A stretch of DNA of 64,000 nucleotides from Bacillota bacterium (lineage in GTDB: Bacteria; Bacillota; Clostridia; Lachnospirales; Lachnospiraceae): NCBI GenBank assembly GCA_023409535.1, contig JAEYGZ010000037.1, positions 62,001 to 126,000 of the forward strand, given 5' to 3'. Each line of letters starts with the position of its first letter. Position 1 is the stretch's first letter. Made by a program: the position numbers and the translations under genes. The notes under the pieces were generated by a model. That model saw only the letters and a list, made by a program, of their open reading frames with translations. It was not told where the DNA came from and ran no database searches. Positions 42,406 to 52,081 of the stretch are shown one piece after another.

Positions 42406-44460
42406 ATGTATACCAAAACGAACAAAATAAATTTAGCGGATTTGGAAATGATTACAGACTCAAAGGTAATCGGCAGAACACCCTTCACAGTGGAATTGAA
42501 GAATGAAAAAATGATTATGGAGCTGAAAAGTGATCATGGCGGTTTTGAATGGACGGATGAAAAATATATCATTTTGGATACTCTGACGGAAATGGATTCT
42601 AATGTTAACCTTAAAATAGAATTTTATTACGGTAGTGAAGTAACAAGTCTGGGCTATTATCTGCTGCCTAACAGGCAGGTTAAGGTTGCGATTAAGCTGG
42701 ATGAATTAGAATCGAAGCGCTGGTTTCTGCAGACTCGTCCGGGTACCTTTAAAGGACATGTTGCAGGAAAGCCGACTCATATATCCAAGGTTGACAAGCT
42801 TAGAATTGTTTTAGAAAAAGGGAAAAATAACAGAACCTTTACCTTATTCGATCTGTACATTTCCGATGACCTGCCTGATTTGACCGTAATCGGTGAGCCG
42901 TTGGTGGATGAGATGGGACAATGTATCGATATGGATTGGGAAGGCAAAACCAAATCCACGGAGGAGCTGATCCGCTTTTTAAGAAAGGAACTGGCGGCAG
43001 CAGAAGACAATGCAGGCTATCTCAATCAATCCTGGAGCAAATATGGCGGCTGGACAAAGAAGCAATTTGAAAAGAAGGGATACTTCTATACGCACCATGA
43101 CGGTAAGCGGTGGTGGCTCGTTGATCCCGACGGTTATGCCTTTTTCAGCAACGGAGTATGCTATGGAAGCAGAATGGGTGACTTTGGCTTCGTTGACGGA
43201 ATGCGGAATATGTATCGGTGGCTTCCTTCCAAAGAGGAGGAAAGCTATAAAATTGCATGGACAACCGCCGATCAGATCGCAGAGTATGTTAAGAGAAACG
43301 GCAGGGAAGAAGGAAAAGGAAAGTACCTGTTTAATTTTGCAAGAGCCAATATGATAAGAGCCTTTGGGGATGGCTGGTGGGAGGCCTGGAACAAAATAAA
43401 TGTCGCAAGATTAAAGAAGTGGGGCTTTAATACAATTTCCGTATGCGTGAATAACTACATGGATGAGAATGTCCTGGAATATCTGGAGAAGGCCCGGATT
43501 CCTTTCACCTGGACCTTAAAGGAATTTCCGAAAACAGATAAAATGATTTTCCGTGATTTTCCCGATGTTTATGATCCGGAATACAAAAGAAGAAGCGAAA
43601 TTTTTGCCGGACAGCTGAAGCCCTTTGTAGGAAACCCGTACCTGATCGGTTATTTTATAAATAATGAACCGGAATGGCTGGTACAGCGTAATGTCAATAT
43701 AGCAGAGCGGCTGCTGGCAAATCAAAATAACTTATACAGCAAAATGGAGCTGGTGAGATTTCTTAAGGAGAAATACCGGGAAAGCATTCCGGCCTTGAAT
43801 CAAAGCTGGAATACCGATTTTCATTCCTTTGAGGATTTATACACCCCGATGGAAGCCGCAGATCAATTATCCCCGGATGCAGAGAAGGATCTGCATGAAT
43901 TCAGGGATATTCTGATTAAAAAATACGCAGATGTTCCCAACCAGGCACTAAAGGATGTGGATCCCGTACATATGAGCCTGGGAATGAGATACGCATCCAT
44001 CACGGAAGACGATTTTTCCGGAGCGAACATCTATGATCTGTTTTCCTTTAATTGTTACCGGCAGTCCCCCAGTGAAAAATTTGATATTGCGTTAGAGCGT
44101 GTAGATAAGCCGATCATTGTGGGAGAATGGCATATTGGCGGCTCGGATAAGGGCTTATATGCCAACGGACTGGTTTGCTCCACCACGCAGGAAGAACGGG
44201 GAAAATGCTGCGCCTATTACATGCAGACGGCGATGTCTTATACAAATTGCATCGGAATACATTATTTTGAGTTCAACGACCAGCCGCTGCTTGGAAGATT
44301 TGACGGAGAGAATATGCAGCATGGCCTGATCGATGTATGTAATAAACCCCATTATGCTTGTGTTGAGAAAATACAGGAGACAAGCCGGAAAATGTATGAC
44401 ATTTTAAATGGGGAGATCCAGCCGACGAAAGAGACCGGTGTTTATGTTAAGAGATATTAA
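42406..44460 (+). CDS. Clan GH-A glycoside hydrolase (agarase/beta-galactosidase-like)
   Basis: A 684-residue enzyme without signal peptide, so cytoplasmic. An N-terminal beta-sandwich region (about 20-160) resembles a carbohydrate-binding module. The TIM barrel begins near 225 with RWWLVDPDGYAFFSNGV, typical of GH50/GH42-like proteins. Likely catalytic pair: Glu421 (acid/base, NNEPEW) and Glu574 (nucleophile, VGEWH). AAAGGAG precedes the ATG. It follows the phosphodiesterase by 69 bases. The exact family and linkage cannot be set from sequence alone. Confidence 0.75.
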   Translation: MYTKTNKINLADLEMITDSKVIGRTPFTVELKNEKMIMELKSDHGGFEWTDEKYIILDTLTEMDSNVNLKIEFYYGSEVTSLGYYLLPNRQVKVAIKLDELESKRWFLQTRPGTFKGHVAGKPTHISKVDKLRIVLEKGKNNRTFTLFDLYISDDLPDLTVIGEPLVDEMGQCIDMDWEGKTKSTEELIRFLRKELAAAEDNAGYLNQSWSKYGGWTKKQFEKKGYFYTHHDGKRWWLVDPDGYAFFSNGVCYGSRMGDFGFVDGMRNMYRWLPSKEEESYKIAWTTADQIAEYVKRNGREEGKGKYLFNFARANMIRAFGDGWWEAWNKINVARLKKWGFNTISVCVNNYMDENVLEYLEKARIPFTWTLKEFPKTDKMIFRDFPDVYDPEYKRRSEIFAGQLKPFVGNPYLIGYFINNEPEWLVQRNVNIAERLLANQNNLYSKMELVRFLKEKYRESIPALNQSWNTDFHSFEDLYTPMEAADQLSPDAEKDLHEFRDILIKKYADVPNQALKDVDPVHMSLGMRYASITEDDFSGANIYDLFSFNCYRQSPSEKFDIALERVDKPIIVGEWHIGGSDKGLYANGLVCSTTQEERGKCCAYYMQTAMSYTNCIGIHYFEFNDQPLLGRFDGENMQHGLIDVCNKPHYACVEKIQETSRKMYDILNGEIQPTKETGVYVKRY

Positions 44461-44528
44461 GATTTAATTTATCAATACTGTATATGCAGCATGGCTTTTG
44501 ACATATTTAATATCAAAAAGGAGAATGT

Positions 44529-46496
44529 ATGCAGAATAACAAATGTAATAAATTAAATTTCAGGCTGAATTCCCGGGCGAACCGAATTCACTGGTTTGCA
44601 GAGGGCTTACCGCTTTCCAATCCGGAGCAGGCGGACTTCTGGAGAATTCATATGGATGATGGTTATTCCCGTGAGATTATGATACCGTCCGGGATTCAAA
44701 CCGGAAGGGTTGCAGAGCTTGCCGACGGCTGTGATATTACCTATGCTTCTCTGGCGGATGAAACCGGAAGGAATTATGAGGTAAGGCTCACAATACATAT
44801 CAGACAGAGACGGTCAGAAATCGAGATGTGGGCCGAAATCGAAAATCAGGATCAGGCCCGTGTGAATGAGCTGCAGCTGCCTTTCCTGGATTTATCGTCA
44901 GTTTGTGATGAGAAAAGAGAGAATGACGTATTATACCGCAGTCATGGCCTTGGAGAACGCCTGGAAAATCCATGGAGCAAGCTGGAGAAATATCATACCG
45001 AATATATGGCTGCGGATTATCATGAGATATGGTCGCCGTTACTCTATCCCAGACCCTCCAATATGGCCTGGTTCGGAGTGGAGAGTGCGGGACACTTTTT
45101 GTATGTCGGACGCCACGACCTGGAGCAGCGGACCTGTGTGTTTAATACCGGAATCAGCCCCAGAAATACGGACCCGAGACTGCTCCTGACCATATGTCAT
45201 TATCCGTTGGCATTGCAAGGAGAAAAAATATCCTGTGCGCATAATATCATCAGCTTGCAGGAAGGGGATTGGAGAAACGGTTCCGATCTCTACGGCAGCT
45301 GGGCGCGTAAAAACTGGTTTGTTCCTGCGGATAAACCGCAGTGGGTAAAGAACTTTACCGGCTGGCAGAGGGTAATCCTGCGCCATCAATACGGAGAGGT
45401 TTTCTGGAAGTATCAGGATCTGCCCCAGCTATATCGGGATGGCAGGAAGTATGGTCTGGATATGCTCATGGTGTTCGGCTGGTGGAAGGGCCGTTTCGAT
45501 AACGGTTATCCTTTGTATGAACCGGATCCTCTGTTGGGCGGAGAGGAAGAATTAAAAAAGGCGATACGGGAAATACAGGACCTGGGAGGCCGTGTGGCCC
45601 TTTATACCAATGGCGTATTAATGGATGTAAAATCGGATTTTTATAAAGAAACAGGACATAAAATTTCAAGAAAAGATATTGACGGAAATGAATACCTGGA
45701 TCATTACCAATTTGCCAATCGCGGTACCATCCTTCGTACCTTTGGCTATAAGACATTTGCAGAAGCATGTCAGGCGACGGACGAATGGCAGAATAAATTA
45801 CTGGAGAACGGAAAAGTCAAATTATCCTTTCATCCGGACTCTATCTTCTATGATCAGATCGGAGGACATCATTGCTGGCTCTGCTTTGACAAAACCCATA
45901 AGCATGGAAACCGGGGGGATCTTGATCCGAAGTACCGCGCCGGCAATTTTAAGGCAATGCGGGGACTGCTGACGGGAGAGGAAGCCCTTGGTTCGGAAAC
46001 CACCGTGGATATTTTTGCTCCTTACCTGGATTATCATCATGGCTGTGACCTTGGCAACTGGTATGCCAAGAATGGCTTTCCGCAGATGTATTTAAGAACC
46101 TTTCCCGAGACAATCATGACAAACCGGTTTATTCATGATGAACGTGAAGATTATAAGCTGCAGCTAAATTATGCGTTTGTCATGGGATATCGCTTTGATG
46201 TATCCATTTATAGAGGCCGTGTCATGGGAATTGACGGAATGAATAAGTATGCTGCGCACATCAGAAAATTGATTGATCTGAAGGATAAATACCATAGGTT
46301 TTTCTATGAAGGCAAATTTGTTGTGAATACGATCTGCCCTTTGCCGGAAGCTGTTGTTATGACTGAGTATGAATATAACGGTGAAGCTCTGCTTGTGTTT
46401 ATGAACAAAAGCCATGTGTCCTGTACCTTTGAAGTGCCGGGCCGGATGATCTCTCTTGATGGTGATGATGTATATTGCGTGTTAAAATCCCAATAA
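44529..46496 (+). CDS. Glycoside-hydrolase-like protein (DUF6259 type)
   Basis: A 655-residue cytoplasmic protein. The N-terminal 240 residues look like a beta-sandwich, followed by a TIM-barrel-like domain (about 270-560; GWQRVILRHQYGEVFWKYQD, MLMVFGWWKGRFDNGYP, SIFYDQIGG) and a small C-terminal beta domain. It resembles DUF6259 proteins related to alpha-galactosidase-type barrels. The Asp in SIFYDQIGG is a candidate nucleophile. AAAAGGAG precedes the ATG. Followed by a strong terminator. Confidence 0.6.
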   Translation: MQNNKCNKLNFRLNSRANRIHWFAEGLPLSNPEQADFWRIHMDDGYSREIMIPSGIQTGRVAELADGCDITYASLADETGRNYEVRLTIHIRQRRSEIEMWAEIENQDQARVNELQLPFLDLSSVCDEKRENDVLYRSHGLGERLENPWSKLEKYHTEYMAADYHEIWSPLLYPRPSNMAWFGVESAGHFLYVGRHDLEQRTCVFNTGISPRNTDPRLLLTICHYPLALQGEKISCAHNIISLQEGDWRNGSDLYGSWARKNWFVPADKPQWVKNFTGWQRVILRHQYGEVFWKYQDLPQLYRDGRKYGLDMLMVFGWWKGRFDNGYPLYEPDPLLGGEEELKKAIREIQDLGGRVALYTNGVLMDVKSDFYKETGHKISRKDIDGNEYLDHYQFANRGTILRTFGYKTFAEACQATDEWQNKLLENGKVKLSFHPDSIFYDQIGGHHCWLCFDKTHKHGNRGDLDPKYRAGNFKAMRGLLTGEEALGSETTVDIFAPYLDYHHGCDLGNWYAKNGFPQMYLRTFPETIMTNRFIHDEREDYKLQLNYAFVMGYRFDVSIYRGRVMGIDGMNKYAAHIRKLIDLKDKYHRFFYEGKFVVNTICPLPEAVVMTEYEYNGEALLVFMNKSHVSCTFEVPGRMISLDGDDVYCVLKSQ

Positions 46497-46516
46497 AGGA
46501 ATTCGGCATCTGAGAT

Positions 46517-46568
46517 GGAGCATATAAAAAGCAATGAGCATTGCATTGTTTTTATATGCTCCGTTTTT
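46517..46568 (+). terminator. Terminator after the glycosidase-like genes
   Basis: GGAGCATATAAAAA pairs with TTTTTATATGCTCC, with an inner CAATG/CATTG region, followed by GTTTTT. Confidence 0.9.
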
Positions 46569-46849
46569 ATGGAATAAGAAATCTGTGAGGCGTATCCGCT
46601 GCTTATATTCTCAAAATGTGGTATAAATCCTACAAATATAGAATTGATTTTTAGTATTTGATGGGAAGCAGACGATTTAATCATAGATTTTATTTGAAAC
46701 TATCTTCGAAGCTAAGAGAAATATAAAAATAGATTTGTAAAGTTTATGTTAGTTTTATATAGATACTTTGAAAATATATTTTAATATTTTGTGTAAAACG
46801 CTGGATAAAAATTCAATATAGTTAATTCATAAAAATATCTTATATATAA
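46569..46849. other. AT-rich gap upstream of the ABC operon promoter
   Basis: About 280 very AT-rich bases with no gene and no convincing repeat or RNA fold. It lies between the terminator at 46517 and the promoter at 46850. I see nothing further in it. Confidence 0.6.
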
Positions 46850-46878
46850 TTGACATATTTATTTACTGGTAGTATAAT
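46850..46878 (+). promoter_or_regulatory. Consensus promoter of the ABC operon
   Basis: TTGACA (46850-46855), a 17-base spacer and TATAAT (46873-46878), about 100 bases before the first permease gene. Confidence 0.85.
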
Positions 46879-46897
46879 AACTATAAAATAAATTGAA

Positions 46898-46918
46898 TTA
46901 TGTATAAATACTACATAA
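46898..46918 (+). promoter_or_regulatory. TTATGTA/TACATAA palindrome, candidate RpiR operator
   Basis: A perfect 7-base inverted repeat with a 7-base centre, containing TGTA-N7-TACA as upstream of the RpiR gene. It lies about +13 to +33 of the ABC promoter, where a repressor would block transcription. Confidence 0.55.
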
Positions 46919-46975
46919 CCGCTATTTAATATTAATCCTTCCAAAATAAACAGATTTGCAAAAGGAGAAACAGGA

Positions 46976-47926
46976 ATGAAAAATGTAGTTATTGCTGGCA
47001 AGAGAAAGTGGTACGACAAGTTGCTGCTGGGAGTAAAAAGAAATTATCTATTGTATTTAATGCTTCTGCCCGGAATTCTGTACATCGTTATCTTCAGATA
47101 TATTCCTATGTATGGACTGACAATTGCATTTAAAGATTATAAAATCACTTCAACCTTCACGAATGCTGCGTGGATCGGGCTTGATAATTTTATTGACTTA
47201 TTTAGTCGAAATGCATTTCAACGTGCGTTTGCAAACAATCTGATCATTAGCTTTTCTAAGCTAATCTTTGGTTTCCCGACTCCTATCATTCTGGCATTAT
47301 TGATTAATGAAATACATAGAAGCAAAATAAAAAAATTAGTACAGACTGCAGTAATCCTGCCTAATTTCATTTCATGGATCGTTATTTACGGCTTAATGAC
47401 TGCAATCTTCTCCCCGAATACCGGTGTAATGGCAAGTGTTGCCGGCTTCTTCGGATATCATGGGGAGGTTGTAAATCTGCTTACCAATAAAGATTCTTTC
47501 CGAGAAGTAATCACCATATCCTATATCTGGCAGGCAGCCGGTATCGGTACCATTGTTTATCTGGCCTCCATTTCAGGCATTGATACAGAACAGTACGAAG
47601 CGGCTGCCCTTGACGGTGCGGGAAGGTGGCGTCAGATGTGGCATATTACTCTGGCGAATTTAAGACCTACCATTGTTACCCTTCTGATCTTCCGTGCCGG
47701 AGGTATTATGAATGCGGGATTTGACCAAATATTTGCGATCTCCAATGATATTGTAATTTCAAAGGCTGATATTATCAGTACCTATGTATATCGTCTTGGT
47801 TTAGAGCAGCGAAAGTTTGGTATAGCAACAGCAGCAGGGTTATTGGAATCTGTGATCGGATTGGTACTGGTACTGGTTACGAATAAAATTGCAAAAATTG
47901 TCGACAGAGATAGCGCAATCATATAG
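46976..47926 (+). CDS. Carbohydrate ABC transporter permease (LplB-like)
   Basis: A 316-residue membrane permease with six predicted helices (first about 26-48) and the EAA loop EAAALDGAGRWRQMWHITLA (near 209-228) that contacts the ATPase. It belongs to the CUT1 LplB/YtcQ-linked group, which imports oligosaccharides. AAAGGAG precedes the ATG. It is followed by a second permease and a binding protein but no ATPase gene; such importers share an MsmX-type ATPase encoded elsewhere. Confidence 0.92.
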   Translation: MKNVVIAGKRKWYDKLLLGVKRNYLLYLMLLPGILYIVIFRYIPMYGLTIAFKDYKITSTFTNAAWIGLDNFIDLFSRNAFQRAFANNLIISFSKLIFGFPTPIILALLINEIHRSKIKKLVQTAVILPNFISWIVIYGLMTAIFSPNTGVMASVAGFFGYHGEVVNLLTNKDSFREVITISYIWQAAGIGTIVYLASISGIDTEQYEAAALDGAGRWRQMWHITLANLRPTIVTLLIFRAGGIMNAGFDQIFAISNDIVISKADIISTYVYRLGLEQRKFGIATAAGLLESVIGLVLVLVTNKIAKIVDRDSAII

Positions 47927-47942
47927 GGAGAGGAATAAAGTT

Positions 47943-48854
47943 ATGGGGAAAAAGAGTCAGAATGTAATTTGGAAGAAAAAGAAGAGTATCGGTGATAGAA
48001 TATCGGGCTATGGTATTGGAATTATATTGACTATCATTGTAATAAGTACGATCTATCCCTTTTGGCATGTGCTGATGTATTCATTCTCGGATTCGAAGGC
48101 ATCAATGAGCGGAGGCATATTCTTATTGCCGAGGCATTTCACTTTACTGTCCTACCAGCTGCTGTTTAAGACGCAGCAGATCTTTGTCGCTTTCGGAAAC
48201 AGCATATTTAAAACAGCTTTTGGAACATTGCTCAGTGTTATCCTTAGCGCTTTGACGGCATATCCCTTATCTCTTCGAAGATTTAAGGGACGAGGTTTCA
48301 TCTCCATGATGATTTTCTTTACGATGTTATTCAGCGGAGGGATAATTCCTACCTATCTGCTTATTAAGGATTTGGGGTTGATCGACAACTATTTGGTATA
48401 CTTACTTCCCGGTGCGATGAGTGCTTATAATATGTTCATTCTTCGTAATTTCTTTCAATCCCTGCCTGCGTCTCTGGAGGAAAGTGCTTTCATAGACGGT
48501 GCAAATGCAGCGCAGATTTTTATTAAGATCATATTGCCATTGTCCAAGCCGGCGTTAGCGGCAGTGACAATGTTCTATGGTGTAGATAACTGGAACTCCT
48601 ATATGGACGGTGTTTTATATGTAAATTCATCTAAAATGCAGTTACTTCAGGTGTATTTAAGACAGCTGATCAATGCGTCAGGCAGTAAAGGTGCACTTGG
48701 AGATTTAAATAATCTTAGTTCGGCATCCGCGCTGACGGAAGATACCATGAAGATGACGGTGATTGCAGTTTCCGTAATACCTGTTTTGATCGTTTACCCG
48801 CTTTTACAGAAATACTATACCAAAGGTGTTCTTGTGGGAGCGGTGAAAGGATAA
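47943..48854 (+). CDS. Carbohydrate ABC transporter permease (YtcP-like)
   Basis: A 303-residue second permease, six helices, with the EAA-type loop ESAFIDGANAAQIFIKIILP (near 195-214) and the conserved LYVNSSKMQLLQVYLR region. Family members pair with LplB-like permeases. GGGAGAGGAA lies upstream of the ATG at 47943, 16 bases after the previous stop. Confidence 0.92.
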   Translation: MGKKSQNVIWKKKKSIGDRISGYGIGIILTIIVISTIYPFWHVLMYSFSDSKASMSGGIFLLPRHFTLLSYQLLFKTQQIFVAFGNSIFKTAFGTLLSVILSALTAYPLSLRRFKGRGFISMMIFFTMLFSGGIIPTYLLIKDLGLIDNYLVYLLPGAMSAYNMFILRNFFQSLPASLEESAFIDGANAAQIFIKIILPLSKPALAAVTMFYGVDNWNSYMDGVLYVNSSKMQLLQVYLRQLINASGSKGALGDLNNLSSASALTEDTMKMTVIAVSVIPVLIVYPLLQKYYTKGVLVGAVKG

Positions 48855-48914
48855 ATGTAACAGAATAGTTACAGATAAACAACATCTAAATTAAGTATGG
48901 GAAGGAGCAAAGAA

Positions 48915-50474
48915 ATGAAAACAATGAAAAAAATCATGAGCATCATTATCATTGCAGCGATGTTATTTTCCCTGACTGCATGCAGCCAGAAAACTGAAGA
49001 TGATAAGGATGCGCCAAATGAAACCGGTATAGGGGAAACGGAGGGCGGCAAGGATGCCGCGGCTGAAGATAATACTTCGGCAAAACGGCCTAAGATATCA
49101 ATTTTAATTGAAGGTGATAATACACCGAAGAGTGACAATCTGGTAATACAGGAACTGGAAAAAAGGACAAATACCGATTTGGAAGTCATTTATGTTCCTA
49201 CGAAGGATCTGCAAAGCAAGAGAAGCACCATGGCAGCATCCGGAGATTTGCCGGATATCTTCAAGGCGAAGGACAGTGAAGCGCTGGAGTATATTGATGC
49301 CGGTCTGATTGCCGATGTGAGCGAATATCTGGACAAAGACGCACCGAACATTATGGCCAATGTAGGAGATATTATTTATACCAGCCCGATGAATCAGGAC
49401 GGTGTATATCTCATACCGACAGGTAATGTTGTCTATGGTTATAACATGAATATACGAACCGACTGGCTGAAGAACCTTGGCATGGAGATGCCTACGGATC
49501 TGGACAGCTTCTATAATGTTATGCACGCTTTTACCTTTGATGATCCGGACAAGGATGGTCAGAATGATACCTTTGGCTTGGCTGCGGATGGTACCTTTAA
49601 ATCCTTTGATACCATTTTTGGCGCTTACGGCATTCCGATCGCTTCTACCATCGAGCTGGAAGACGGAACCGTAACAACCTGGGCGAAGCATAAAAATTAC
49701 CTGGATGCAATGACTTATATTAAAAAATTAATTGATGACGGTCTGGTGGAACCTGAATGGGCAACCATTCCGAATATGGACATGTTCGGCAAGCTTTGGA
49801 CCGGCCAGGCAGGTGCTATGAATTTCCAGTGCGCAGGTCCTACAAACAACTGGATGCCAACCCGCTATACGGAGAATCCTGTGCCGACCTTTGATTTTGC
49901 CGTTATCACCGGCCCTGATGGACAGCATGGCGTTATGCCGAATTATGCTAAGGTTACTGAGGGGTATTTAATCTCGGCAGATTGCGAGGATGTTGAGGCT
50001 GCGCTCCGTGTTGCTGATTACTGCAATTCCGCGGAAGGCAATGAATTATTGTATTTTGGTGTGGAGGGTACCATGTTCCAATGGACTGATAAAGCAAACG
50101 GAAAATATGAGTACATCGGCGAATATACGGATACTGCCACACACAGAGCAAACGGAGGCTTTGTTTATGCTGAATTTATGAAGCCGCTCAATAATTGCGA
50201 AGTACGTACCATGAATGAACAGAGCAGAGCAGGCACACAGCTGGCCTATGATGAGATGCTTCCATCCATTAACATTGTTAAGCCGCTGCAGACCAGACAG
50301 GATTATGGTGCGGATTTAGATCAGATTATAAAAGAAATGTATGCGGAGATACTTACAACAAAAGGCGATATCAAGGCTGTTTACGATGAATATATGAAAC
50401 GATGGGATTCTGAAGGCGGCCTGGAATATGAAGAAGAGGCTACCGCAGCCTGGAAGGAACAAAAAGCGCAATAG
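48915..50474 (+). CDS. Sugar ABC transporter substrate-binding lipoprotein
   Basis: A 519-residue lipoprotein with a basic/hydrophobic signal and lipobox SLTAC (Cys23). A short Glu/Asp-rich linker leads to a family-1 solute-binding domain (LplA-like, about 60-510). GGGAAGGAG precedes the ATG at 48915. It is the third gene of the import operon and the extracellular capture step; a strong hairpin after its stop may keep its mRNA abundant. The ligand is unknown, probably an oligosaccharide. Confidence 0.92.
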   Translation: MKTMKKIMSIIIIAAMLFSLTACSQKTEDDKDAPNETGIGETEGGKDAAAEDNTSAKRPKISILIEGDNTPKSDNLVIQELEKRTNTDLEVIYVPTKDLQSKRSTMAASGDLPDIFKAKDSEALEYIDAGLIADVSEYLDKDAPNIMANVGDIIYTSPMNQDGVYLIPTGNVVYGYNMNIRTDWLKNLGMEMPTDLDSFYNVMHAFTFDDPDKDGQNDTFGLAADGTFKSFDTIFGAYGIPIASTIELEDGTVTTWAKHKNYLDAMTYIKKLIDDGLVEPEWATIPNMDMFGKLWTGQAGAMNFQCAGPTNNWMPTRYTENPVPTFDFAVITGPDGQHGVMPNYAKVTEGYLISADCEDVEAALRVADYCNSAEGNELLYFGVEGTMFQWTDKANGKYEYIGEYTDTATHRANGGFVYAEFMKPLNNCEVRTMNEQSRAGTQLAYDEMLPSINIVKPLQTRQDYGADLDQIIKEMYAEILTTKGDIKAVYDEYMKRWDSEGGLEYEEEATAAWKEQKAQ

Positions 50475-50486
50475 ATATTGGAAGAC

Positions 50487-50533
50487 GCATTCTATAATGG
50501 GACGTTGACTAATCAAGTCCCTTTATAGAATGC
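50487..50533 (+). repeat. Stem-loop between binding protein and isomerase genes
   Basis: GCATTCTATAA...GGGAC pairs with GTCCC...TTATAGAATGC over 16 pairs with one T-T mismatch; there is no T-run. Likely an mRNA-stabilising or attenuating hairpin separating high from lower expression. Confidence 0.75.
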
Positions 50534-50577
50534 AATATACCTTTGACAGGCAGCTGATTAGTCGGATGGGAGTTAGA

Positions 50578-51999
50578 ATGGACAGAGTAAAAGCGAAAGT
50601 AGGGCTCCTTCTCATCGGAACAGAACGATTTCGAAGGCTTGGGACAGATACCCGGGACGGAACCTATGAGCAAAGAAAATTAATGGAAGCGGAAGAATAC
50701 AGAAAGAGTATGAATTCCTTCTGCGACACTGTTTATACAGGGCAGATATACAGCAGAGCGGATTTGGATTACGCAATGCATGCATTTTTTAATGAGAGAG
50801 TAGACTGCGTATTTGCATTGTTTTTAAGCTGGTCGGAGGATTTCCTGTGGATCAGATTCCTGAGGGATATGAGTCCGATTCCAATTCTGTTTGCCTGCAA
50901 AACCAGAACCGGCATTTCCTTTCAGAACACCTTTGAAGAGAATGATTTTGTGGAATTCTTAAGTGCGGGAGGATTGGTCGGCTCCCTGGAAGCATCGGGC
51001 TCCATACAGCGGATCCAAAGGCCCATGCTGCGGACCGTCATCGGAACCCTGCCGGAGTTAATGGAGAAATCAAAAAGTTTCTTTTTTGCCGCTGCAGTTC
51101 GTTCCAGACTTCGGACCTCCAACCTTGGACTGCTTGCTTCTTATAATGAAGTAATGTGGTCAACCTATATTGATCCATATCAAATATTTACAAAAATTGG
51201 CCCCGAATTAAGGTTTCTGTCGGTTGCTTCCCTGATAAAGGAGATTACAGCGGTCGAAGAAACAGAAGTGAATGACAATTGCAGCTTACTGATGGAGCGT
51301 TACGAATTGCTTGATGATGTAGAGATGGATAAATTCAGGGAATCGGTAAGAGCTTCCCTGGGGCTGGAAAAGCTTGCAAGAGGTGCGGGAGTCGATCTAC
51401 TGGTGCTAAATGACGTTGATTCGGTTTTGCTGACAGAAGTCGGTCTTCGGCCGGGATTTTTGCCCACCCCGGCCGGAGGCGACGTTATCGTTGTTCCGGA
51501 AGGTGATTTAGGCGGCGGATTAGCTGTTTATATACTGAAATTACTGAGCGGAAGCTGCGTCAGCTTTGTCGAGCCGTTTCACATAGATTTGGATCAGAAC
51601 TGCTTCGTCGCAGGACATGCCGGTCCAAATGACTATACCGGAGAAGGTAGTGTCAAAATTGGCAGAGATGTGAGATTTGCAAAATCAAATTACAAGTATG
51701 CGGGAGCTCCTTTTGCGTGGTATGTTATTCCGCCGGGGGTAAAAACGATGCTGCATATTTCTGAATGCAACGGACGGTATAAAATGGTATGCACGCTTGT
51801 GGAAGCGCTGCCGACGAACCATTTTATCACATCCTATTCCCATGGAAAGTTCCGTCCTTTGAAAGGGACATTGCAGGAATTGTTTGATCAATTAATAAAA
51901 ATTGGGGTTACACAGCATTATGGAATAGTGGAAGGAGACTATACGGCTGAGCTGGAAAATCTGGCCGGCCTGTTAGGGTTTGATTTCTACGGTATCTGA
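50578..51999 (+). CDS. L-fucose/L-arabinose isomerase-like protein
   Basis: A 473-residue cytoplasmic protein of the FucI/AraA isomerase superfamily. The N-terminal Rossmann-like part starts KAKVGLLLIGTERFRRLG; the metal and catalytic region appears as VVPEGDLGGGLAVYIL (Glu), FVEPFHIDLDQNCFVAGHAG (Asp and His) in the C-terminal half. The family interconverts aldoses and ketoses. It is rather divergent, so the sugar is not predictable. GGGAG lies 7 bases before the ATG at 50578; an in-frame ATG at 50530 falls inside the stem-loop. Confidence 0.72.
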   Translation: MDRVKAKVGLLLIGTERFRRLGTDTRDGTYEQRKLMEAEEYRKSMNSFCDTVYTGQIYSRADLDYAMHAFFNERVDCVFALFLSWSEDFLWIRFLRDMSPIPILFACKTRTGISFQNTFEENDFVEFLSAGGLVGSLEASGSIQRIQRPMLRTVIGTLPELMEKSKSFFFAAAVRSRLRTSNLGLLASYNEVMWSTYIDPYQIFTKIGPELRFLSVASLIKEITAVEETEVNDNCSLLMERYELLDDVEMDKFRESVRASLGLEKLARGAGVDLLVLNDVDSVLLTEVGLRPGFLPTPAGGDVIVVPEGDLGGGLAVYILKLLSGSCVSFVEPFHIDLDQNCFVAGHAGPNDYTGEGSVKIGRDVRFAKSNYKYAGAPFAWYVIPPGVKTMLHISECNGRYKMVCTLVEALPTNHFITSYSHGKFRPLKGTLQELFDQLIKIGVTQHYGIVEGDYTAELENLAGLLGFDFYGI

Positions 52000-52081
52000 T
52001 TTAAGTCAGAATTCATCCTGATAACCAGTGATGATAAAAATAGGCTCAGTAAATGAGTAAATTGAAAGGAATGTAACTTCT

